Made by a program: the position numbers and the translations under genes. From the NCBI RefSeq assembly GCF_030145185.1, contig NZ_JAQYWB010000044.1, forward strand, positions 1-51,209: a DNA stretch of 51,209 nt. Direction: 5' to 3'. Under the pieces are notes generated by a model. That model was not told the DNA's origin. It saw nothing but the letters and a program-made list of their open reading frames with translations, and did no database searches. Numbering within the stretch: position 1 is the stretch's first letter; every line of letters begins with the position of its first letter. Shown here piece after piece: positions 1 through 8,800 of this stretch. This DNA is from Desulfoluna sp. Its GTDB lineage: Bacteria; Desulfobacterota; Desulfobacteria; Desulfobacterales; Desulfolunaceae.

Positions 1-52
1 GGAATTAAAAAAGGGAGGCGTTTGAGCTGCCCAGGGTACCTCTATCCGTAGA

Positions 53-109
53 GCATTCGCCAACCCGCTTTCAAGGTGGCTCCACCTTGCCGCCGGAGGC
101 TGTTTTTTT
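53..109 (+). repeat. REP-like palindromic element, copy 1
   Basis: The element starts with GCATTCGC and continues through CCCGCTTT to the perfect palindrome CAAGGTGGCTCCACCTTG, then GCCGCCGGAGGC and a run of seven T. Close copies lie near 32.23, 32.97 and 35.18 kb and a diverged one near 39.66 kb. It sits just upstream of the acyl-CoA dehydrogenase. The hairpin followed by a T run could act as a terminator for a gene left of the window. Confidence 0.75.
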
Positions 110-156
110 GTTCGCCTGAGATCGGTCACAAAAGAAACCAACCAAAGGAGAGGGCG

Positions 157-1398
157 ATGTTTGATTACCTGTTGAGTCCCGACGCGCTGGCGTTAAGGGA
201 TGAGGTGCGTGATTTTGTCAAGGCGGTGCCGAGGCAGCTGCTTCTGGACATGGACCATGACAAGGTGCAGTTTCCCAAGGAATTTCTCCAGGAGGCTGGG
301 CGCCGTCATTTGATGGGGTGCCGGTATCCTGAGGCCTGGGGCGGGCGGGGGCTGGACTGGGTGAGCACGGCCATGGTGATGGAAGAGGTGGGGGTATTGG
401 GGTACATCATGGCCTGCACCTTTGGGGTGGGGGCGGAGTTGGTTTGTGATGCCATCATCCTGCACGGCACAGATGCCCAGAAGGAGAGGTACGTCAAACC
501 CCTGCTCGCCGGAGAAATTTTTGCGGCAGAGTGCCTGACTGAGCCCCGGGGCGGCTCTGATTTTTTCGGGACCAATACCGTTGCCATCGATCAGGGCGAC
601 CATTTTCTGATAACCGGGCAGAAACGGTTTATCGTCGGGGGCGAGGGGGCCGATTATTTTCTGGTCTACGCCCGCACAGATGAAGAGGCCAAACCCCATA
701 AAGCCCTGACCTGTTTCCTGGTGGACCGAGGCCCGGGCGTGAAGGTCGAGTACCTTTACGGACTCATGGGATGCCGGGGCGGTGGGGCGGCGCGCATTGT
801 CTTTGACAAGGTCAAGGTCCCGAAGGAGAACATGGTGGGGCGTCTCAACGATGCATTTTCTGTTTTTAATACCATGATGATTCCCGAACGCTTAGGGACC
901 GCAGCCATGACCATCGGGGCGGCACGTCCCGCCCTGGAGATAGCCACCGCCTATACGTCCAGGCGAAGGGCCTTCGGGAAGACCATCAACCAGTATCAGG
1001 GGGTGAGTTTTCAGGTGGCCGAAGCGGCCACTCTCCTGGACGCCTGCCGAAGCATGATCTACACCACCTCCCGGGCGGTGGATGCACAGGTGGACCCGGC
1101 ACGGATCCGGCGCATGGTCTCCGAGTCCAAGAAATTCGTCACCGAGGCCTGCCAGACCGTGGCGGAGAAGTCGATGCAGGTGATGGGAGGGATCGGGTAT
1201 ACCAACATCTACCCCGTGGAGAAAATTGTCCGTGACCTGCGGCTTGCCTCCATCTGGACGGGCACCAATGAGGTGATGTCTCTTATCATCGCCGGTGAGT
1301 GGTATAATGAACAGGACATTGCAAGGGGAGAAGGGCGGACCCGGGATTGCGAGACAGACGCCGAAGAGGCTTTTGCCACGGATGAAAAAATTATGTAG
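157..1398 (+). CDS. acyl-CoA dehydrogenase family protein
   Basis: This is an FAD-dependent acyl-CoA dehydrogenase of 413 residues, the usual size for the family; it oxidises acyl-CoA to 2-enoyl-CoA and passes electrons to ETF. The FAD-binding stretch CLTEPRGGSDFFGT is at residues 126-139. The C-terminal GGIGYTNIYPVEKIVRD and IWTGTNEVM motifs are also clear. The ATG at 157 is chosen over the longer frame because AAAGGAGAGGG lies directly before it. The medium-chain-type catalytic Glu, expected in the IYEGT motif, is Thr368. Glu244 in IPERLG aligns with the base used by isovaleryl-CoA and long-chain dehydrogenases, so the enzyme is probably active. The substrate cannot be told from sequence. 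A hydrolase gene follows after 82 bp. Confidence 0.93.
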   Translation: MFDYLLSPDALALRDEVRDFVKAVPRQLLLDMDHDKVQFPKEFLQEAGRRHLMGCRYPEAWGGRGLDWVSTAMVMEEVGVLGYIMACTFGVGAELVCDAIILHGTDAQKERYVKPLLAGEIFAAECLTEPRGGSDFFGTNTVAIDQGDHFLITGQKRFIVGGEGADYFLVYARTDEEAKPHKALTCFLVDRGPGVKVEYLYGLMGCRGGGAARIVFDKVKVPKENMVGRLNDAFSVFNTMMIPERLGTAAMTIGAARPALEIATAYTSRRRAFGKTINQYQGVSFQVAEAATLLDACRSMIYTTSRAVDAQVDPARIRRMVSESKKFVTEACQTVAEKSMQVMGGIGYTNIYPVEKIVRDLRLASIWTGTNEVMSLIIAGEWYNEQDIARGEGRTRDCETDAEEAFATDEKIM

Positions 1399-1480
1399 CG
1401 ATTCCCCCCCCTTCTACATTAAAAAAATGCCTTCGGCGTCCCTTTCGGGGGCTTAATTTAACAGAAATCAGGAGGTCAGG

Positions 1481-2299
1481 GTGTCCTGTCATGTTCCCCA
1501 CGATGTTGCTGGCCATGGAACGCCTGTGGTGCTTCTCCACGGGTCCATGAACACCCGGCGCCAGTGGCGCCGACTCTTTGATGAGCTGACGCTGACCCAT
1601 CGCCCCGTTGCCGTGGATCTGACGGGGTATGGAGAGGCCCCTTTCCCTGATGATCCCGCCGTTCATTCCATGGATGCCGAAGCCGAAAGGATCCATGCCC
1701 TTGTGTACGGCCATTTAAAAACGCAAGGGCCCATCCATCTGGTCGGGCACTCCTACGGAGGGGCCGTTGCCCTGTGTTATGCGATCCTTTATCCTGCCGC
1801 CGTGAAAAGTTTGACCCTCTTTGAACCCATGAGCAATCATCTTCTTGAAGAGGTGAATCATCCCCTTTACCATGACGGCAAGGCCTTGATTGACCGGATT
1901 TTTGCGTTCCATGGGAAGGGGGATGATCAAGGGGCCGCCGGTGAATTTTTTAATAGTCTGACCGGGACAGAGGGGTTTTATCGGCTCCCCCCCGGTGCCC
2001 GGGATGCCTTGTCAGAAGGGGTTGGCAAGATGTTGCTGGACTATCGCACCACCGTAGAAACCACCCTGACTCTTTCGGATTACCGTCGGATTGAGTGCTC
2101 GGTGTGCCTGGTCACCGGGCGACAGAGCCCTGCCTTGACCACGTCTATCTCGTCCATCCTCTGCGGAAACCTCCGGCAGGTTCAGTCGGTGACAGTGGCA
2201 GGGGACCATATGGCCCCTGTTTTCAATCCCGTTGGCGTCAACGCTTTGGTCAGAAAGCATCTGGCTGAAAAGGCGGTCTCCCTCACCGATTGCCTATAG
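1481..2299 (+). CDS. alpha/beta hydrolase fold protein
   Basis: A 272-residue single-domain alpha/beta hydrolase, probably cytoplasmic since no signal peptide is visible. The oxyanion segment LLHGS is at 18-22, the nucleophile elbow GHSYGG carries Ser91, and the C-terminal GDHMAP carries His243. The usual acid position after strand 7 reads GRQSP with no Asp. Glu115 in LTLFEP, at the end of strand 6, is the likely alternative acid, as in some esterase and epoxide-hydrolase-like relatives. It starts at GTG with GGAGG five bases upstream. It may share a transcript with the acyl-CoA dehydrogenase, which would suit an acyl or ester substrate, but that link is inferred. Confidence 0.85.
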   Translation: MSCHVPHDVAGHGTPVVLLHGSMNTRRQWRRLFDELTLTHRPVAVDLTGYGEAPFPDDPAVHSMDAEAERIHALVYGHLKTQGPIHLVGHSYGGAVALCYAILYPAAVKSLTLFEPMSNHLLEEVNHPLYHDGKALIDRIFAFHGKGDDQGAAGEFFNSLTGTEGFYRLPPGARDALSEGVGKMLLDYRTTVETTLTLSDYRRIECSVCLVTGRQSPALTTSISSILCGNLRQVQSVTVAGDHMAPVFNPVGVNALVRKHLAEKAVSLTDCL

Positions 2300-2606
2300 C
2301 TCCTCGCCGTTTTGTTTCCCGATATCTGTATTTACATGGCCGTGGTCCGAATGATGACCCCTGCCTGTTTTTCTTTGTGTGCAGCCCTCTTGTTTATTAA
2401 ACGTGAATAATGTTATTTTATGTGAACGCTTGGCGGTGATCTGGCGGAACGTCTTCGATGTAAATCGTGTCCGTCTTCATCAAGTACCCCAAGGGGTGAA
2501 CCTACGGCCTCGTGTGTGTTGTTATCATTGGGTTGACTTTTTGCGAGGCCATCAACAATTATCGACGGTGTGGTCGTTGAGCACCGACAAACGCAGGGAG
2601 AACGGG
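2300..2606 (+). promoter_or_regulatory. intergenic region with candidate sigma-70 promoter
   Basis: No gene is supported here. A TTGACT box at 2533-2538 and AATTAT at 2557-2562, 18 bp apart, form a reasonable promoter for the LysM-DUF1571 gene. An open frame extends upstream through this region, but its N-terminal residues look non-coding and the signal peptide begins only at 2607. Confidence 0.4.
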
Positions 2607-3503
2607 ATGAAGAGAGACTCAGGGATCGGTTCAGGGTGGGTTGGGGCGGCAAGTTTTCTGGCGGCCCTCTTTTTTTTCACGGCAGGCCTTTATGCCGAGG
2701 TGACGCTTGAAGACCCCATGGCGCGTGCACGGCGTTCCCTTGAAATGAGCCGATCGCTTTCGGATTATATGGCGGTTCTTGTCAAACAGGAGCAGTTTGA
2801 GGGTAAATTGGCCCCTGAGGAGCGGATTCTTATTAAATACGCCAACCCGGACAAGGTGTACATGCGCTGGATTGGAAAAATTAACAAGGGCCAGGAGGCC
2901 CTTTATGTCAAAGGCCAGAATGAGGATCGGCTTAAGGCCCACAAGGGTGGATTTCTCGGGTTGGTGACGGTGAACGTTGATCCCACAGGAAAGATGGCCA
3001 TGGAGGGGCAGCATCATCCTATTTTTCATGCCGGAATTGAGTTTACCACGGAGGTCGTGCTTCATGACCTGGAGAAGGGGCTGAAAAATGAGGAGGTTCA
3101 GGTTTTTGATCGTGGCACGATGATTCTGGACGGTCGTGAGGTCATGACGGTGGAGGCGGTTTTTCCCGAGAAAATATCCGGTGTGGTCCATGCCGTAAAA
3201 AAAGGCGAAACCCTCTGGGATATTGCGGCCCTTTATCATCAGGATATGTACGTGATCCTCAGCGCCAACGAGGGGGTGAAGAAGCCGAATGATATCAAGG
3301 CGGGCCAGTCGCTCTTGATTCCTGAATACTATTGCCGGCGTTCTATGAGTTATTTTGATGTTGCGACGGAGCTGCTCTTGAAAATTGAAAATTATGATTG
3401 GGATAACCATCTCTATGAGGTGTATCATTATCGGGATCTCAAATTCAACGTGGGGCTCAGCGGTGAAGACTTTAACCCGGAAAATAAGAAGTATAAGTTT
3501 TAG
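2607..3503 (+). CDS. exported DUF1571 protein with an internal LysM domain
   Basis: A 298-residue exported protein. Residues 1-30 form a signal peptide ending LYA before EV. Residues 40-190 match the first part of DUF1571, a family of periplasmic proteins of unknown function. Residues 193-240 are a LysM peptidoglycan-binding module, recognisable by KKGETLWDIAALY and KAGQSLLIP. From about 243 to the end the DUF1571 pattern resumes (LLLKIENYDWDNHLYEVYHY, then DLKFNVGLSGEDFNPEN). LysM thus appears inserted inside the DUF1571 fold rather than appended. The ATG at 2607 follows AGGGAG and is the only start giving a signal peptide. A cell-wall-associated role is inferred. A terminator follows. Confidence 0.85.
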   Translation: MKRDSGIGSGWVGAASFLAALFFFTAGLYAEVTLEDPMARARRSLEMSRSLSDYMAVLVKQEQFEGKLAPEERILIKYANPDKVYMRWIGKINKGQEALYVKGQNEDRLKAHKGGFLGLVTVNVDPTGKMAMEGQHHPIFHAGIEFTTEVVLHDLEKGLKNEEVQVFDRGTMILDGREVMTVEAVFPEKISGVVHAVKKGETLWDIAALYHQDMYVILSANEGVKKPNDIKAGQSLLIPEYYCRRSMSYFDVATELLLKIENYDWDNHLYEVYHYRDLKFNVGLSGEDFNPENKKYKF

Positions 3504-3561
3504 GTGTCGCGTGGATGTTTGATGGATGAAAAAAACAGGGGGAATTTTCCTCGTCTATGGT

Positions 3562-3594
3562 AAAGTGTCGGCTCTTCGGTGCCGACATTTTTAT
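3562..3594 (+). terminator. Rho-independent terminator
   Basis: Stem AAAGTGTCGGC pairs with GCCGACATTTT across the loop TCTTCGGT and runs into TTTTTATTT. It ends the LysM-DUF1571 transcript and separates it from the outer-membrane protein gene. Confidence 0.8.
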
Positions 3595-3670
3595 TTGCAG
3601 GGCGATCCGAAGCGGGCGAGACATCTCGATGCATGATTTATTTTTTTAAGCAGCAACCAAAGGAGTGCGT

Positions 3671-4147
3671 GTGATCAAGCGAGCAGTAGTGTTAACGGCC
3701 CTTTCTTTTTTTTTGATCCTGATTGGCAGCACCGCCTGGGCGGAGGGGCGACAGCACTCCCTGGGGGTCGATCTGGTACGGCCCATAGATGAAGACCAAT
3801 ATGGCGGCATGGTGGGGGTCTCGTATCAGGTGTCACTGGAGAGCCATTCAGCCTTCGTTGGCACCCTGGCGCGACGTTCCGGGTACACGGTCTTCGAAGG
3901 CCTGTACAAGGTCTATATCGACAGCTATTTTGATGGCCCCTTTGCCGCGGGTGGTCTGGTGACCGGCCGCTATGACGGCGAGAGTGAGCTCGGCCTCATC
4001 GGGGCCCTGGGGTATGAACTCAGCATCGACCAGAATATCGTGCTCTCGGGTTCCGTAGAGTGCACCTGGGGTTCCATGGACCATCCTTCCACTTCCCATC
4101 GAAATCCCATTTTTCGGCCCTCTCTTTCCTTGATATTTGCGTTTTGA
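3671..4147 (+). CDS. small putative outer-membrane beta-barrel protein
   Basis: A 158-residue protein with a signal peptide ending STAWA before EG. The mature part alternates polar and hydrophobic residues with many Gly, Tyr and aromatic positions. It ends in SLSLIFAF, and a C-terminal Phe is typical of BAM-assembled barrels. Its length would suit an eight-stranded OmpA/OmpW-like barrel. The GTG at 3671 is preferred because AAAGGAG ends five bases before it; an alternative GTG at 3665 overlaps that RBS. I do not recognise a specific family. Confidence 0.65.
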   Translation: MIKRAVVLTALSFFLILIGSTAWAEGRQHSLGVDLVRPIDEDQYGGMVGVSYQVSLESHSAFVGTLARRSGYTVFEGLYKVYIDSYFDGPFAAGGLVTGRYDGESELGLIGALGYELSIDQNIVLSGSVECTWGSMDHPSTSHRNPIFRPSLSLIFAF

Positions 4148-4320
4148 TCGAGGGGTATGCCTCGATAGGCCAACATCATTTTGTATCGACCGTAAATATG
4201 GTATCCTTCTAAGATATATTTAAAAATATGGAAGGCAATAATACGGTGTCGGTTCGGGCTTCGCAGCATGTTGTGTGCAAGGTTATTTGAACCTTTGTCA
4301 ACGCCATTGAAGGGGGCGGT
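4148..4320 (+). other. intergenic hairpin
   Basis: Immediately after the stop codon the arms ATCGAGG (4147-4153) and CCTCGAT (4160-4166) form a perfect 7-bp stem. No T run follows, so this is at most a weak transcript end. Confidence 0.3.
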
Positions 4321-5568
4321 GTGAGAAACGAAACAGATATGCTGAAAAGTCTGTTGCAGCTGGGTGTTGAGCTTAACCAGGTTCATGACCTGGACATTTT
4401 GATGGAGCGAATCCTTGAACGGGCGCGGCGGTTTTCTCGTGCTGACGCAGGATCTATCTATATCCGTGAGGGCCATTGCCTCAAATTTTCTTACACACAG
4501 AATCGGACCCTGGAGAGCCGTTTGCCACCGGGCCACAAACTGGTTTACACCACCTTCTCGGTTCCTGTGGATAAAACCAGTATTGCCGGTTATGTCGCTG
4601 AAAGTGGCAAGTTTTTGAACATCGGCGATGTGTATGATCTGCCGGATTCCCTGCCGTATCGCTTCAACAAGGAGATGGACAAGGTCTCCGATTATCGGAC
4701 GGCTTCCATGTTGACTCTGCCTCTCATTACAGCCACGGGGGGAACCACCGGGGTGCTGCAGGTGATCAATGCCCGGGATGATCAGGGGCTCACGGTTCCG
4801 TTCAGCTCGGAAGATGAGCAGGTGATGTTTCATTTCGCAGCCATCGCGGCGGTGGCCCTGGAGCGTGCTCAAATTACCCGTTCCGCCATTTTACGGCTCG
4901 TTGAGATGTCTGCCATGCGGGACCCCCGGGAAACGGGCGTTCATGTGAATCGCGTGGCGGGGTATTCGCTTGCGATTTACGAACAGTGGGCCCAACGTCA
5001 TGGGTTGTCTGAAGAGGAGATCCATATCAATCGGGACGTGTTTCGCATGGCGGCCATGCTTCACGATGTGGGGAAGATCGCCATCCCGGACAGGATCCTC
5101 AAAAAACCGGGTAAACTTGATCTGGCGGAGTATGAACAGATGAAAGAGCACACCTTTATCGGGGCGCGTCTGTTTCATCCCTTCGAATCGGCCTATGATC
5201 GGGCCGCCGCAGACGTCGCTCTTTGTCACCATGAGCGTTGGGATGGCCAGGGGTATCCGGGGTGTGTGAGTGTTATGGGCGGAACATCCCTTGAGGGGCC
5301 CCCGCACTCAACCGGCGGAGTGGCCCCTAAAAAAGGGGATATGATTCCTGTCTTCGGGAGAATTGTTGCCCTGGCGGATGTGTTTGATGCCTTGTCATCC
5401 AAACGGGTTTACAAGGATAAGTGGAATGAGGAAGATGTGCTGGCGTATATTCGTGGTGAGCGGGGTGGGCAGTTTGACCCGGAGCTGGTGGATATTTTCT
5501 TTGAGGTGATCGATGAGTTGAGGCGAATTCAGTCTCTCTACGCTTTTTCTGAGTCGCCCTATTCATGA
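4321..5568 (+). CDS. GAF domain HD-GYP phosphodiesterase
   Basis: A 415-residue cytoplasmic signalling protein, predicted to hydrolyse cyclic di-GMP. An N-terminal GAF sensor domain spans roughly residues 15-180. The HD-GYP domain follows, with the metal-binding LHDVGK near 247 and the diagnostic HHERWDGQGYPG near 303. The later GRIVALADVFDALSS motif is intact. Between GYPG and the IPVFGR strand lies an insertion about 15 residues longer than in standard HD-GYP proteins, rich in Gly, Pro and Ser. It starts at GTG behind AAGGGGGCG. No membrane segment is present, so the input is probably a cytoplasmic ligand. Confidence 0.92.
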   Translation: MRNETDMLKSLLQLGVELNQVHDLDILMERILERARRFSRADAGSIYIREGHCLKFSYTQNRTLESRLPPGHKLVYTTFSVPVDKTSIAGYVAESGKFLNIGDVYDLPDSLPYRFNKEMDKVSDYRTASMLTLPLITATGGTTGVLQVINARDDQGLTVPFSSEDEQVMFHFAAIAAVALERAQITRSAILRLVEMSAMRDPRETGVHVNRVAGYSLAIYEQWAQRHGLSEEEIHINRDVFRMAAMLHDVGKIAIPDRILKKPGKLDLAEYEQMKEHTFIGARLFHPFESAYDRAAADVALCHHERWDGQGYPGCVSVMGGTSLEGPPHSTGGVAPKKGDMIPVFGRIVALADVFDALSSKRVYKDKWNEEDVLAYIRGERGGQFDPELVDIFFEVIDELRRIQSLYAFSESPYS

Positions 5569-5591
5569 GACCCTTTGCTTGCCATAACACC

Positions 5592-5620
5592 AAAAAAAAC
5601 CGGCCTTGGCCGGTTTTTTT
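5592..5620. terminator. bidirectional Rho-independent terminator
   Basis: AACCGGCC and GGCCGGTT form an 8-bp stem with loop TT, preceded by an A run and followed by a T run. It serves both the HD-GYP gene on the plus strand and the convergent Rrf2 gene on the minus strand. Confidence 0.85.
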
Positions 5621-5642
5621 GTTGTTACGCTAAAACAAAGGT

Positions 5643-6104
5643 TTAATAAAACTCTTCGCGTTTGAAATGGGAGGCGTCGCAGGCCTCATTCAGATTGCCG
5701 CCGGAGGTTTCCAGAAGGCTGGCGATGGTGATGGTGTCGAGGAGTTTGTAGAGATTTCGCGTGGCATCCACCCAAATATTACGGACGCGACATTCATCAG
5801 AGAGTTTGCATCCTTCAGGGCTCGTGACACACTCCACGAGATCGGTCTCCCCTTCAAATTTTCGGACGATTTCGCCAAAGGTAATGGCGGTTGGGTCTGC
5901 CATCAGTTTGTATCCCCCCTTGGGGCCACGAAAACTGGTAATATACCCGTCTTTTTTGAGATCACGAATAATCTGTTCCAGAAATTTGACGGGGATATCC
6001 TGGAGTCTGGATATAACTCCCACCTGGATGGGATCGCCCTCACGATGGCGGGCGAGTTCCAGAAGAACTCGGACGGCATATCGGCTTTTATTAGATAATC
6101 TCAT
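5643..6104 (-). CDS. Rrf2 family transcriptional regulator, probably Fe-S type
   Basis: A 153-residue DNA-binding regulator. The N-terminal winged helix begins MRLSNKSRYAVRVLLELA, the Rrf2 hallmark. The segment ECVTSPEGCKLSDEC (C-x6-C-x5-C) resembles the three-cysteine [2Fe-2S] ligand set of IscR and RsrR relatives. It is therefore probably a redox, iron or cysteine sensor. No isc or suf genes are nearby, so its targets are unknown. It lies downstream of trpS-scpA-scpB on the same strand but after a 321-bp gap, so it probably has its own promoter. Confidence 0.88.
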   Translation of the reverse strand: MRLSNKSRYAVRVLLELARHREGDPIQVGVISRLQDIPVKFLEQIIRDLKKDGYITSFRGPKGGYKLMADPTAITFGEIVRKFEGETDLVECVTSPEGCKLSDECRVRNIWVDATRNLYKLLDTITIASLLETSGGNLNEACDASHFKREEFY

Positions 6105-6425
6105 ATGTTTTTTACCCGAATCTTAAAAGAGTAAGTGCCACGTGTTTATTCCTGGTTTCTCTGCCCGGCACATTCAAGGCATTCGCAAGGAGGCCCGTCG
6201 TAAAATTTCAGGGCGCTTTTGCCCGGACCTGTGGCGTATTAAGCATAAGCGACCTCATAATTGTATGTTCTGCGAAGCTAAAAGATTATGTTGCCCGAGG
6301 AAGTCCTGTCAATGAAAAGTTTGGAAAGAGGATTTCTGTGGGATGTTAGGAAATTTTCACTTACTATTTGTGGCTTATTTAAGTTTTAATGATTGCGCTG
6401 GTGGGGCGTGCAGGTGGAGAGGAGG
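6105..6425 (-). other. intergenic region upstream of the Rrf2 gene
   Basis: No gene is supported. The region must hold the Rrf2 gene promoter and operator on the minus strand, but I see no convincing -35/-10 pair. A 25-codon ATG frame at 6312-6389 on the plus strand behind GAGGAAG has nothing else to support it. Confidence 0.35.
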
Positions 6426-7001
6426 CTATCCGGAAGGTTCCCGGACCTTCAAGGGGTCACTCGGAGAAAGGGTGGGGGTGTCGAGGGCGCCGAGCTCCTC
6501 GGGAGACGGCAGATCGTCCACGCTGTTGAGCCCGAACAGCTCGAGGAAATGACGTGTCGTGGCATAAATAAGGGGACGACCCGGTATCTCTTTGCGCCCG
6601 GCCACACGGATCAGTTTCATGTCCAGAAGGGTGCGGATGATGCCACCTGAATCGACCCCCCTCAGGTACTCCACCTCGCTTCGAATCACCGGTTGCCGGT
6701 AGGCGATGACGGCAAGGGTCTCCAGGGCGGCTTTTGAGAGTTTCAGGGAAGGGGTCTGGTGCAGCTTGGTCGTCCATGGGGCCAGGTGCGTCCGGGTTCT
6801 AAACTGGTAGCCACCGGCCACGCGGGTCAGGAGGATGCCGCCGTCGCGGGAGGCGTATTCTGAGACGAGCGCTTGCACTGTCTCGGATACCTTCTCTTTT
6901 TCTGGCTCTGGAACGAGACGGCGCAATTTTTCTACGGAGAGAGGGTGGGGGGCAGAGAAAAGCAGGCCCTCGACGATTTGTTTAAGAGTGGCTTGGGGCA
7001 T
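6426..7001 (-). CDS. scpB: segregation and condensation protein B
   Basis: ScpB is the winged-helix kleisin partner of the SMC-ScpAB condensin complex. The product is 191 residues, a normal length. Recognisable segments are LKQIVEGLLFSAPHPLSVEK at the start and ALETLAVIAYRQPVIRSEVE in the middle, followed by GRPLIYATT. The start (MPQATLK) is chosen because the long upstream extension of the frame lies inside scpA. The gene overlaps the 3' end of scpA by 20 bp, so translation is probably coupled. Confidence 0.93.
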   Translation of the reverse strand: MPQATLKQIVEGLLFSAPHPLSVEKLRRLVPEPEKEKVSETVQALVSEYASRDGGILLTRVAGGYQFRTRTHLAPWTTKLHQTPSLKLSKAALETLAVIAYRQPVIRSEVEYLRGVDSGGIIRTLLDMKLIRVAGRKEIPGRPLIYATTRHFLELFGLNSVDDLPSPEELGALDTPTLSPSDPLKVREPSG

Positions 7002-7770
7002 GGGAGACCGCCTCCTCGTGTGCCGGCCATTCTGGCATGGGCGAAAAGATGCGGATGATCCCGCTTTGGACATGCTGCATGATACGAAGGCGTCCCTGTT
7101 TGGCCATTTCCAGGATCGCCAGAAAGGTGACCACCAGCTCTGGCTTTGATTCTCGGGGGTGAAAGAGATCGGTGAAGAGAATGGAGCCTTTTCGAGCAAG
7201 CCGATCGGCAATCTCTTCGATCCTTTCGCTGACGCTGAGCGCCTCTGTGGAGAAGTCCACGGTGTGCTCCTGATAGCGACTGGCCATGAGGTCTTTGAAG
7301 GCGTTGACCAGGTCCATGAGGTCGGCTTCTATGGCGTCGGTATCCCTGGGCTGCGTCTCCTGGGGTGTGCTGCCCCCCTGGGACGGCGGTTCCTGATGAA
7401 TAAAGGTCGTCGTGCCGAGCACCTCTTGCTTTCCCAGCCACTCTGAGGCCCGTTTCATGCGGAGATACTCCAGGAGAGGCCGGGCAATCTCCATGCGGGG
7501 GTCTTCCTCATCTTCCCCCTCTGCCGGGGGAAGAAGCATGCGCGATTTGATGTGGGTGAGGGTGGACGCCATGAGGAGAAAGTCGCCGGCAAATTCGATG
7601 TCGAGTCCCTGGAGCAGCTCCAGGTAGGCCATATACTGCTCTGTAATGAGTGCGATGGGGATATCAAGGATATCCATATCATTTTTGATGACCAGGTGGA
7701 CGAGAAGGTCCATGGGGCCTTCAAAGACATCGAGTTTGACGGCATAATGGGTGCCGAAGAGTCGGTTCAT
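6982..7770 (-). CDS. scpA: segregation and condensation protein A
   Basis: ScpA is the kleisin subunit that bridges SMC heads in chromosome condensation. The product is 262 residues. The N-terminal signature KLDVFEGPMDLLVHLVIKND and the following DILDIPIALITEQY are characteristic. The C-terminal winged helix includes ELVVTFLAILEMAKQGRL. It is followed by scpB with a 20-bp overlap and preceded by trpS with a 22-bp gap, forming a trpS-scpA-scpB operon. smc itself is not in the window. Confidence 0.95.
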   Translation of the reverse strand: MNRLFGTHYAVKLDVFEGPMDLLVHLVIKNDMDILDIPIALITEQYMAYLELLQGLDIEFAGDFLLMASTLTHIKSRMLLPPAEGEDEEDPRMEIARPLLEYLRMKRASEWLGKQEVLGTTTFIHQEPPSQGGSTPQETQPRDTDAIEADLMDLVNAFKDLMASRYQEHTVDFSTEALSVSERIEEIADRLARKGSILFTDLFHPRESKPELVVTFLAILEMAKQGRLRIMQHVQSGIIRIFSPMPEWPAHEEAVSHAPSHS

Positions 7771-7792
7771 GGCGGCCAGTTCCCCTGACAGG

Positions 7793-8800
7793 TTATCCCA
7801 AGGGGGTAAATCCCACAGCTTCTCGAATCTCTTTCATGAAGGGGACGCTGAATTCACGGGCTCGGTCTCTGCCCTTGATGAGCTCGGCTTCGATGATGGC
7901 CGGGTTGGCGATCAGTTCGTCATAGTAAGACCGGAAGGGGGAGAGGGTTTCATTCAAGTATTCAAAGAGAAATTGTTTCATCTCTCCCCAGGCAATGCCA
8001 GCCTCATAGCGTTTTTTCACGTCAGCTACCTCCGCCTCGGTGGCAAAGGCTCTGTAAATTTCAAAGAGGGTGCATCCCTGGGTATCTTTGGGCTCGCCCG
8101 GCTCCAGAGAGTTGGTTTTGATTTTCATGATGAGCTTGCGGAGTTGTTTCTCGGGGAGAAACAGGGGCACGGTGTTGTTGTAGCTCTTGCTCATTTTACG
8201 GCCGTCCAGTCCGGAGAGAACCGCCACGGAATCGTCAAGCATCGCTTCGGGGAGCACAAAGTGTTCTCCGTAGTGGTGGTTGAAGCGGGAGGCAATGTCC
8301 CGGGCCATTTCAATGTGCTGAATCTGGTCTTTTCCCACGGGAATTTTATGGGCCTTGAACATGAGAATATCGGCGGCCATGAGGACGGGATAGCTGAACA
8401 GCCCCATGGTGATGCCTTTGTCGGGATCGCCGGCCTGGTTCTCTTCGTTTGCCTGGACCTTTGCCTTATAAGAGTGGGCACGGTTCATCAGGCCCTTGGC
8501 GGTCATGCAGTTGAGGATCCAGGTGAGCTCGGGGACCTCCGGGATGTCTGACTGACGGTAAAAGATCGCGTTGTCGGTATCCAGTCCCATGGCAAGCCAG
8601 CTGGCGGCCACTTCCATGCTGGACTGCCGGAGTTTGGCAGGGTCATGGGAGTTGATGATGGAGTGGTAATCCGCCAGAAAATAGAAGGAGCGGACATCGG
8701 TTCTGCGGCTTGCTTCAATGGCGGGCCGGATGGCTCCCACGTAGTTGCCGAGGTGGGGAGTTCCTGAGGTTTGTATCCCTGTGAGTACGGTCTCTTTCAT
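7793..8800 (-). CDS. trpS: tryptophanyl-tRNA synthetase
   Basis: TrpRS charges tRNA-Trp and is a class I synthetase. The product is 335 residues, typical for a bacterial TrpRS. The HIGH-like motif is TPHLGN within GIQTSGTPHLGNYVGAI, and the KMSKS motif is intact in GRKMSKSYNN. The ATG at 8800 is preferred because AAGGA lies eight bases upstream; an in-frame ATG at 8809 is the alternative. It is first in the trpS-scpA-scpB operon. Confidence 0.95.
   Translation of the reverse strand: MKETVLTGIQTSGTPHLGNYVGAIRPAIEASRRTDVRSFYFLADYHSIINSHDPAKLRQSSMEVAASWLAMGLDTDNAIFYRQSDIPEVPELTWILNCMTAKGLMNRAHSYKAKVQANEENQAGDPDKGITMGLFSYPVLMAADILMFKAHKIPVGKDQIQHIEMARDIASRFNHHYGEHFVLPEAMLDDSVAVLSGLDGRKMSKSYNNTVPLFLPEKQLRKLIMKIKTNSLEPGEPKDTQGCTLFEIYRAFATEAEVADVKKRYEAGIAWGEMKQFLFEYLNETLSPFRSYYDELIANPAIIEAELIKGRDRAREFSVPFMKEIREAVGFTPLG

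Noticed and set aside
6312-6389. 25-codon ORF behind GAGGAAG in the gap beside scpB
   Set aside because: Only an RBS-like sequence supports it; there is no promoter, no recognisable peptide and no conserved neighbour.
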